Shown: positions 58,016 through 64,000 of the stretch, piece by piece | How the letters are laid out: the number at the start of each line of letters is the position of its first letter | Position numbering within the stretch: position 1 is the stretch's first letter | Source: Candidatus Scatomonas merdigallinarum | GTDB taxonomy: Bacteria; Bacillota; Clostridia; Lachnospirales; Lachnospiraceae | Reading direction: 5' to 3' | DNA length: 64,000 nucleotides | Assembly (NCBI GenBank): GCA_018716305.1 | Contig: DVKB01000032.1 | Location: forward strand, 62,001 to 126,000 | The notes under the pieces: generated by a model | The model's input: only the letters and a program-made list of their open reading frames with translations | Told to the model about the DNA's origin: nothing | Database searches by the model: none | Made by a program: the position numbers and the translations under genes

Positions 58016-58609
58016 TCATTCTCTTTTCAAAGCTTTGCTTACCGCTTTGCTGATGGCTCCTCCCGCGGCGCAGCAGATCAGCGCTTCCAGCACTCCCTGC
58101 AGCCCTACCATAGTCACCAGGAATCCGAAGATACCGGCTCCTCCGCTCATACCCTGAATATAATCGGAAGTCCAGAAAAAGAGCAGCATGGCCCCCATAA
58201 AGAATACCGTATTCAGAACAGCGCCGGAGATTCCGCCCACAAAATAGCACACGGTCCTGGTCTTATCCACTTTGCGCAGTCCCTTAAAGATCATGCCGGC
58301 CAGATAGCCCATAAGCATCCGGGTGGGCACGCACATGAAAAAGGTGCCGAAGGGATTGATGTTCAGCAGAGTGGCTCCAAAAGGATCCGCCCCGAAACAC
58401 TGGGCGAAGCTGGTCAGTCCGAAGACCAGACCCAGCAGAGCTCCCGCTTCCGGTCCCACCAGCATGGCCCCGATGACCACCGGAATGGACAGCAGAGACA
58501 TGGAAAAGGGTCCGATATGCAGATAGCCCAGAGGCGTAAAGGACATGACCAGCACAATGGCCGTCAGTATTCCGACCTGCACCATAGTTAACGTTTTTTT
58601 GCTTCTCAT
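58016..58609 (-). CDS. ECF transporter S component (substrate-binding subunit)
   Basis: 197 residues, six hydrophobic segments. IGPFSMSLLSIPVVIGAMLVGPEAGALLGLVFGLTSFAQCFGADPFGATLLNINPFGTFFMCVPTRMLMGYLAG matches the small-molecule (vitamin) S-component fold, with the short-side-chain helix 1 motif (VQVGILTAIVLVMSF) used to dock on EcfT. The family resembles pantothenate-type S components, but the substrate is not certain. No energising module (EcfA/T) is in the window. AGGAGG upstream. Confidence 0.82.
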   Translation of the reverse strand: MRSKKTLTMVQVGILTAIVLVMSFTPLGYLHIGPFSMSLLSIPVVIGAMLVGPEAGALLGLVFGLTSFAQCFGADPFGATLLNINPFGTFFMCVPTRMLMGYLAGMIFKGLRKVDKTRTVCYFVGGISGAVLNTVFFMGAMLLFFWTSDYIQGMSGGAGIFGFLVTMVGLQGVLEALICCAAGGAISKAVSKALKRE

Positions 58610-58620
58610 AGTTTCCTCCT

Positions 58621-58750
58621 GTTATTATTCCCGCCCCGGCGGGATACAATACATAAATTCCCGCTTCGTCTCCGGCAGCCATGCCCGGGGACGGCAGCTG
58701 GACCCGTACTCTGTAGTCCGCTCCGCCCTGGCTGTCTTTGCCTCCGCAGG
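58621..58750 (-). promoter_or_regulatory. Structured leader of the ECF S-component gene, riboswitch candidate
   Basis: About 140 nt of GC-rich leader. CAGCCA (58729-58734 on minus) closes with TGGCTG (58676-58681) around an inner GGAC/GTCC stem. Downstream, three related arms GCGGGA (58659-58664), TCCCGC (58639-58644) and GCGGGA (58629-58634) allow two exclusive hairpins just before the AGGAGG site. No TPP, FMN, B12 or T-box consensus is recognisable. Function is inferred from structure only. Confidence 0.4.
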
Positions 58751-58757
58751 TATGTTA

Positions 58758-58786
58758 AAAATACAACAAACCCGGACATTTTACAA
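58758..58786 (-). promoter_or_regulatory. sigma-A promoter of the ECF S-component gene
   Basis: -35 TTGTAA (58781-58786), 17 bp, -10 TATTTT (58758-58763). It places the start site about 140 nt before the gene. Confidence 0.45.
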
Positions 58787-58824
58787 GTCTTTTCTGGAAT
58801 ACATATTTTCCTTCGGAAAGTTTC

Positions 58825-58855
58825 TTGACTTTACACCCTGTGTAAGGTTTATGAT
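58825..58855 (+). promoter_or_regulatory. MerR-type promoter and operator of the ABC exporter
   Basis: -35 TTGACT (58825-58830), a 19-bp spacer, -10 TATGAT (58850-58855). The spacer holds the perfect palindrome TTACAC-CCT-GTGTAA (58831-58845). An overlong 19-bp spacer with a central palindrome is the hallmark of promoters untwisted by MerR-family activators. A MerR gene lies just downstream of the exporter genes. Confidence 0.85.
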
Positions 58856-58893
58856 AAAAGAAATTTGAACTCACAGAAAGGAATGGTGCTCCT

Positions 58894-60657
58894 TTGAAAC
58901 ATTTCAGGCTGATTCTTTCTTATTTAAGGCCCTGCCGGAGGGAATTCCTTCTGGCCGTACTGTTTGTAACCGCCGAAACCGCTTTCGAACTGTTTATTCC
59001 CCTGGTCATGGCCAACATTATCGATCTGGGAGTGACCCGCCGGGATATCCCCTATATTCTCCACCAGGGGCTGCTCATGGCGGTCTGCGCTCTGCTGTCC
59101 CTGATCTGCGGCCTGCTCTATGCCAGGTACGCGGCCCGGGCGGCTCTGGGCTTCGGCACCCGCATCCGGGAGGCGGAATACGAAAAACTTCAGGAATACT
59201 CCTTTGCCAATCTGGATCACTTTGAGACCTCCTCCCTGATCACCCGCATGACCACCGATGTCACCGTGCTGCAGAACGCCGTCATCAACGGCATGCGCCC
59301 TATGGTCCGGGGACCGGTGATGCTGGTCATGGGACTTTTGCTGGCCTTCTTTATGAATGTCCGGCTGGCCCTGGTGTTTCTGGTGTGCATGCCGGTTCTG
59401 GGATGCATCCTGTTTTTCATCATCCGCAAAACCGCTCCCATGTACGGCCGGCTTCAGACCGCGGTGGACAAAGTAAACAGCGTGGTTCAGGAAAACCTCA
59501 ACGCCATCCGGGCGGTAAAGGCTTACGTACGGGAAACCTATGAAGAGGAACATTTTGGCGAAGCCAACGGGAAGCTGACGGAAAACAGCCTCCGCACCTT
59601 CCGCATCGCGGTGCTGAATCTCCCGGCCTTTCAGTTTACCATGTACACTGCTACGGTGCTGATCCTGTGGTTCGGGGGAAATCTGATCCACACCGGAAAT
59701 ATGGAGGTGGGGGCTCTCACGGGTTTTTTAAGCTATGTCATGCAGATCGTCAACTCTCTGATGATGATCTCCAACGTATTTCTCATGCTGACCCGCTCTC
59801 TGGCCAGCGTCTCCCGGATCAGCCAGGTGCTGGCGGAGGAGCCGGATCTGGCCGATGTGCCGGATGGACTGGAAACCGTGGAAAACGGCCAGGTAGAATT
59901 CCGGAACGTGGAGTTTAAGTACAGCGCCGGCGCCGCCCGGCCGGCTCTGTCCCAGGTGTGTCTGAAATTCCTTCCGGGTCAGACCATCGGCATTATCGGC
60001 GGCACCGGCTCTTCCAAAAGCACCCTGGTTCAGCTGATCCCCCGGCTCTACGATGTAAGCGCCGGAAGCGTTCTGGTGGGGGGACACGATGTGCGGGAAT
60101 ACCGGCTGGCTTCCCTGCGGGACGCCATCGGCATTGTCCTGCAGAAAAATGTGCTGTTTTCCGGAACTGTCCGGGAGAATCTCCTCTGGGGAAACGCCCA
60201 GGCTACGGAGGAAGAGCTGTGGAGAGCCTGCCGCACTGCCTGCGCCCATGAATTTATTGAAAAAATGCCCGGAGGCCTGGACGCCCGGCTGGACCAGGGC
60301 GGACTGAATCTCTCCGGGGGACAGAAACAGCGGCTGTGCATCGCCCGCACCCTGCTGAAGCATCCCAAGGTCATGATCTTTGACGACTCCACCAGCGCTG
60401 TGGACACCGCCACGGAAGCCCATATCCGCCGGGGCTTAAGCTCTCTGGGGGAAATGACCAAAATCATTATCGCCCAGCGCATCACCTCTGTCATGGAGGC
60501 AGATCAGATCGTGATCCTGGAGGACGGACGGGTCCACGCCGTGGGAACCCATGAAAGCCTGCTGCAGACAGACTCCATTTACCGGGAAATCTATGATTCC
60601 CAGATGCGGTCCTCTGAGAACGTTGGGGAACAGAACAGAGAGAAAGGAGGAGCCTGA
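58894..60657 (+). CDS. Heterodimeric ABC exporter, subunit with degenerate ATP site
   Basis: 587 residues. Six-helix membrane domain (1-310), then an ATPase domain. Walker A GGTGSSKST, signature NLSGGQKQR, Walker B VMIFDDSTSAVD (catalytic Glu replaced by Asp), and switch IIIAQRITSV (His replaced by Gln). Such substitutions mark the non-catalytic partner in BmrCD-like exporters. It starts with TTG at 58894 (AAAGGA upstream). It ends 1 bp before the partner gene starts. Confidence 0.93.
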   Translation: MKHFRLILSYLRPCRREFLLAVLFVTAETAFELFIPLVMANIIDLGVTRRDIPYILHQGLLMAVCALLSLICGLLYARYAARAALGFGTRIREAEYEKLQEYSFANLDHFETSSLITRMTTDVTVLQNAVINGMRPMVRGPVMLVMGLLLAFFMNVRLALVFLVCMPVLGCILFFIIRKTAPMYGRLQTAVDKVNSVVQENLNAIRAVKAYVRETYEEEHFGEANGKLTENSLRTFRIAVLNLPAFQFTMYTATVLILWFGGNLIHTGNMEVGALTGFLSYVMQIVNSLMMISNVFLMLTRSLASVSRISQVLAEEPDLADVPDGLETVENGQVEFRNVEFKYSAGAARPALSQVCLKFLPGQTIGIIGGTGSSKSTLVQLIPRLYDVSAGSVLVGGHDVREYRLASLRDAIGIVLQKNVLFSGTVRENLLWGNAQATEEELWRACRTACAHEFIEKMPGGLDARLDQGGLNLSGGQKQRLCIARTLLKHPKVMIFDDSTSAVDTATEAHIRRGLSSLGEMTKIIIAQRITSVMEADQIVILEDGRVHAVGTHESLLQTDSIYREIYDSQMRSSENVGEQNREKGGA

Positions 60658-60658
60658 T

Positions 60659-62506
60659 ATGAGACAGATTACCGGAAAGCGCCCGGAAAATATCCGGGAG
60701 ACTTTTTCCGCCCTCATGTCCTACATGGGGCGGCATAAATTTCTCCTGCTCCTGGTGGGGATCCTGACCTCTGTCAGCGCCCTGGCCAATCTGCTGGGCA
60801 CCTATATGCTGAAGCCCATTATCAATAACTATATTGTACCCGGCGATCTGAAAGGCCTTATCTTCGGCGTGGCGGTCACCGCCGCTATTTACTGTACCGG
60901 CGCCCTTTCCGCCCTGGGCTACACCCAGACCATGGCCCGGGCCGCCCAGAAGATCATCTACGATATCCGCCGGGATCTGTTCCGCACCATGGAACGCCTG
61001 CCTCTGAAATATTTTGATACCCACCCCCACGGAGACATTATGAGCCGCTTCACCAACGATGTGGACACCGTCTCCGACGCCCTCAACAACAGCTTCGCCA
61101 TGATTATCCAGAGTTTTATCCAGGTAGTGGGAACCCTGGTTCTGCTGTTCCTCCTGAACTGGCGGCTGACCTTTCTGGTGATTCTGGGGTACGCGGCCAT
61201 GTTCCTGTACATCCGCTACAGTACCAAAAAGAGCAAATACTACTTTAACCAGCAGCAGGAACATCTGGGAGAGCTGGACGGCTACATGGAGGAGATGATC
61301 GCCGGTCAGAAAGTGGTGAAGGTCTTCAACCACGAAACCGCCAATCTGAAAACCTTCCGGGACAGAAACGAACAGCTACGGCAGGCCGGCGTCAAAGCAG
61401 TGAGCTTCTCCGGCACCATGATTCCCATGGTGGTGAGTATTTCCTATATTAATTATGCCCTGGTAGCCATCATCGGCGGGATCATGGCCATCAACGGCCT
61501 GACGGATGTAGGCAGCCTGGCCAGCTATCTGGTCTTTGTCCGCCAGGCGGCTATGCCCATCAATCAGTTTACTCAGCAGTCCAACTTTATGCTGGCCGCC
61601 ATGGCCGGGGCGGAGCGGATCTTCCGCATGATGAAGGAACAGCCGGAGGAAGATGAGGGCCATGTGATTCTCACTCCGGCAGAGCAGACTCCCCAGGGTA
61701 CCATAAAAAAAAGCATCCGCAAAACCGGATGCTGGGCCTGGGAGGATCCGCGGGATCATTCGCTGACTCTGCTGCGGGGGGATGTGCGCTTCCATGACGT
61801 GGTTTTTGGCTACACCCCGGAGAAAACCATTCTCCACAGCATCAGCCTCTACGCCAAACCCGGGCAGAAAATCGCTTTCGTAGGGTCCACCGGAGCCGGA
61901 AAAACCACCATCATCAATCTCATTAACCGCTTCTATGACATTCACAGCGGCTCCATCACCTACGACGGCATTGATGTCCGAAAGATCCGCAAGGATTCCC
62001 TGCGGCGCTCCCTGGCCGTGGTGCTCCAGGACACCCATCTGTTTACAGGCACCATCGCGGATAATATCCGCTTCGGAAAACTGGACGCTGACATGGAGGA
62101 GATCCGGGCTGCCGCCAGGCTGGCCAACGCGGATTCCTTTATCACCCGGCTGCCCAAAGGCTACGACACCATGGTTACCGGGGACGGCAGCAATCTGTCT
62201 CAGGGCCAGCGCCAGCTGCTGGCCATTGCCCGGGCCGCGGTGGCGGATCCCCCGGTGCTGATCCTGGATGAGGCTACCAGCAGCATCGACACCCGCACGG
62301 AAGCCCTCATAGAAAAGGGGATGGACCGTCTCATGGAAGGGCGGACCGTCTTTGTCATCGCCCACCGCCTGTCCACGGTCCGCCGGGCCAACGCCATCCT
62401 GGTGCTGGAACAGGGCGCCGTAGTGGAGCGGGGAACCCATGAGGAGCTGCTGGCCCTGAAAGGCGAATACTATCAGCTCTATCACGGCATGCGGGAGCTT
62501 TCCTGA
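60659..62506 (+). CDS. Heterodimeric ABC exporter, subunit with canonical ATP site
   Basis: 615 residues from the ATG at 60659 (AAAGGAGG 8 nt upstream). Membrane domain (1-340) followed by a short linker insert, then Walker A GSTGAGKTT, Q-loop VVLQDTHLF, signature NLSQGQRQ, Walker B VLILDEATSSID with the catalytic Glu, and switch VIAHRLST with His. It pairs with the preceding subunit. The substrate is probably a hydrophobic drug or peptide (inference from family). The 3' end overlaps the convergent MerR gene by 25 bp. Confidence 0.94.
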   Translation: MRQITGKRPENIRETFSALMSYMGRHKFLLLLVGILTSVSALANLLGTYMLKPIINNYIVPGDLKGLIFGVAVTAAIYCTGALSALGYTQTMARAAQKIIYDIRRDLFRTMERLPLKYFDTHPHGDIMSRFTNDVDTVSDALNNSFAMIIQSFIQVVGTLVLLFLLNWRLTFLVILGYAAMFLYIRYSTKKSKYYFNQQQEHLGELDGYMEEMIAGQKVVKVFNHETANLKTFRDRNEQLRQAGVKAVSFSGTMIPMVVSISYINYALVAIIGGIMAINGLTDVGSLASYLVFVRQAAMPINQFTQQSNFMLAAMAGAERIFRMMKEQPEEDEGHVILTPAEQTPQGTIKKSIRKTGCWAWEDPRDHSLTLLRGDVRFHDVVFGYTPEKTILHSISLYAKPGQKIAFVGSTGAGKTTIINLINRFYDIHSGSITYDGIDVRKIRKDSLRRSLAVVLQDTHLFTGTIADNIRFGKLDADMEEIRAAARLANADSFITRLPKGYDTMVTGDGSNLSQGQRQLLAIARAAVADPPVLILDEATSSIDTRTEALIEKGMDRLMEGRTVFVIAHRLSTVRRANAILVLEQGAVVERGTHEELLALKGEYYQLYHGMRELS

Positions 62507-63318
62507 CCCTTGTCTGTCTCTATGGGAAGCCACACCTGACGATAGCGGGTATAGTCCTCTCGCTTATTCATAGAAAGAAAGGTCCGGGCAATGGGATCGC
62601 CTGTTACCCGGATCTTATGCTTCCGGACATATTCCACCACATGGGCCAGACACATGGGCGGGCAGAACCGGTTTCCCTGTTCCCTCACTACCGTGTACAG
62701 GCAGGGACAGGCTTCATAATATCCGGCGTAGGCCGTGTCCAGCCCCAGTTTTCCGGCGTCCTCCGCAAAGATCCCCAGAGCGGCCGTCACCTGGGTCTCT
62801 CCTCGCACCAGCTTTTCCCAGCTGTTCATCTGAGATAGGAACACCATGGGCGTACTGCGGACCCAGGTGCGGAACACCTTTTCCCTGTCCTCTCCCAGGA
62901 TCAGAACGCCGTCCCGGATAAACTCAAACCGGTACAGGGCCGGTCGCTGCCGGCGGCTGATCTGAAACAGCTGTTCCTCCGCGTTCTCCGTCAGGCGGCG
63001 GAACTCTTCCAGACATTCCATCTGCAGCTGTTTCTGTATGATCTCTCTGCGCAGTTCCTCTTCCTTGCGGGCGTACAGTTCTGTTACCTCTCCAACATCC
63101 GAAGAATTAATGAGGGTTTCAATCTCCCTGGTGGTAAAACCGCAGTAATGGTAGCCTCTGGCCCGGATCAGGGCCGTAATATCCAAATGGTCAAAGGACC
63201 TGTATTCATTTTCTTCCTTTTCCCGCTGAGCCCTTAAAATTCCGGAGCGCTCGTACATGCGGATGCCCTCGGCGGACATGCCCAAAAGCCTGGCAATGGT
63301 TCCTATTCGATACGACAC
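62482..63318 (-). CDS. MerR-family regulator with effector-binding domain
   Basis: 278 residues. Winged helix-turn-helix IGTIARLLGMSAEGIRMYERSGIL...ENEYRSFDHLDITALIRARGYHYCGFTTREI (1-70), a coiled linker (80-115), then a GyrI-like effector domain (120-270) with AYAGYYEACPCLYTVVREQGNRFCPPMCLAHVVEYV. GTG start at 63318 (GGGAGG upstream) lies inside the end of the histidine kinase gene. It is the likely regulator of the MerR-type promoter at 58825-58855. Confidence 0.88.
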   Translation of the reverse strand: MSYRIGTIARLLGMSAEGIRMYERSGILRAQREKEENEYRSFDHLDITALIRARGYHYCGFTTREIETLINSSDVGEVTELYARKEEELRREIIQKQLQMECLEEFRRLTENAEEQLFQISRRQRPALYRFEFIRDGVLILGEDREKVFRTWVRSTPMVFLSQMNSWEKLVRGETQVTAALGIFAEDAGKLGLDTAYAGYYEACPCLYTVVREQGNRFCPPMCLAHVVEYVRKHKIRVTGDPIARTFLSMNKREDYTRYRQVWLPIETDKGQESSRMP

Positions 63319-64000
63319 TTTTCTTTCCTCCCGTCCATCTCTGCTCTGCTTGTCTCCCCCGGCAGCCTCAGTTCCGCCGTAAATAAATCGCCGCTGATGG
63401 CCAGCCGCAGCTCACCTCCCTGAAGCCTGGCAAGATCCGAGGCGATGGCCAATCCCAGTCCGTTTCCTCCGCCGCTTCTGGAAGAATCCCCCTGGACAAA
63501 CCGCTCCATCAGTTCTTCTGCCGGCAGGTTCAGGGGATCTCTGGATATGTTTTTCAGGCAGAAGCAAAGCATCCCTCTTTCCTCTGTCAGATCAGCATAG
63601 ACTCTGGTGCCGGGCAAGGAGTACTTACACACATTGCCGTAAAGATTGGAAAGAATTCTCCAGGTTTTCTGCCCATCGATCCGGGCGTACATCTCTTCCC
63701 TTTCCAGATGAGAAATCAGTTCCAGATTTTTTTCTTCCAGCGCCCGGGCGAACTCTCCATTGGCCTGCAGCACCATCTCCGCGAAATTCAGTCTCTCCGG
63801 CTCCGCCTTCTCGCTTCCGGAAGTGATCCTGGCAGCGTCCAGCAGATCCTCCGTAAGCCGCTTCAGCTGCAGGGACTTTTCAGAAAGAACCTGCAGATAT
63901 TCCTCTGCTTTTCCCTGCAGCTTTCCCTCTTTTTCCAGCAGGCGGATATAGGTGATGATGGAAGTCAGGGGTGTTTTCAGATCATGGGAGACATTGGTAA
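63303..64000 (-). CDS. Sensor histidine kinase (5' end outside window)
   Basis: 232 codons of the C-terminal half. H-box NVSHDLKTPLTSIITYI at the window edge, followed by a dimerisation helix (EEYLQVLSEKSLQLKRLTEDLLDAARI). The ATPase domain has N-box NLYGNVCKYSLPGTRV, D-box-like LCFCLKNISRDPLN, F-box ERFVQGDSSRSGGGNGLGLAI (SGGGNGLGL). The N-terminal sensor and the response regulator lie outside. It overlaps the MerR gene start by 16 bp. Confidence 0.93.
   Translation of the reverse strand, partial: TNVSHDLKTPLTSIITYIRLLEKEGKLQGKAEEYLQVLSEKSLQLKRLTEDLLDAARITSGSEKAEPERLNFAEMVLQANGEFARALEEKNLELISHLEREEMYARIDGQKTWRILSNLYGNVCKYSLPGTRVYADLTEERGMLCFCLKNISRDPLNLPAEELMERFVQGDSSRSGGGNGLGLAIASDLARLQGGELRLAISGDLFTAELRLPGETSRAEMDGRKEKCRIE

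Overview
The window looks like a chromosome segment from a spore-forming Lachnospiraceae-type Clostridium (Bacillota). The signs are sporulation factors sigma-E, sigma-G and SpoIIGA, a meso-DAP-type MurE, an FtsZ that begins [14 protein letters not shown] with a TTG start, strong AGGAGG ribosome sites, and a moderately high GC content. I see no rRNA, tRNA, CRISPR array, transposase or prophage. Most genes are on the minus strand.

Layout from left to right. 1-2.1 kb: feoAB iron uptake behind a palindrome-bearing promoter. 2.1-4.1 kb: a small membrane protein and a radical SAM protein. 4.4-6.9 kb: sigG, convergent with spoIIGA-sigE; spoIIGA has a wide-spaced promoter with two Spo0A boxes. 7.1-8.9 kb: a secreted Asp-rich repeat protein, an ECF sigma factor and an RsgI-like anti-sigma factor. 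9.0-11.3 kb: a lipoprotein and a ydiB-aroD-like pair. 11.3-25.1 kb: the division/cell-wall (dcw) cluster mraZ-rsmH-ftsL-pbp-pbp-mraY-murD-ftsW-murA-ftsQ-ftsZ, with a three-copy 152-bp structured tandem repeat between ftsQ and ftsZ. 25.2-39.8 kb: ychF, then the operon murE-priA-def-fmt-yugP-rsmB-rlmN-prpC-prkC-rsgA-rpe-thiN.

39.9-44.1 kb: a five-gene kinase / PP2C / vWA / zinc-ribbon cassette resembling the TerY-P phosphorylation triad. It is flanked by two copies, in the same orientation, of a 109-bp element. Each copy looks like a promoter plus the conserved 5' part of a small RNA, and each ends in its own terminator. This flanked cassette and the 152-bp repeat array are the least explained parts of the window.

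44.2-64 kb: arcC; a holin-like gene whose ribosome site lies in a hairpin; glyS-purA-purB; a polar amino acid ABC transporter; hemerythrin; lrp-alr; a DUF4203-like membrane protein followed by a B12-dependent ribonucleotide reductase; an ECF-transporter S component behind a structured leader; and a heterodimeric ABC exporter. The exporter promoter has the 19-bp spacer and central palindrome typical of MerR control, and a MerR-family gene lies just downstream, followed by a histidine kinase cut by the window edge.

All calls rest on reading translated sequence and motifs. No database search was run.
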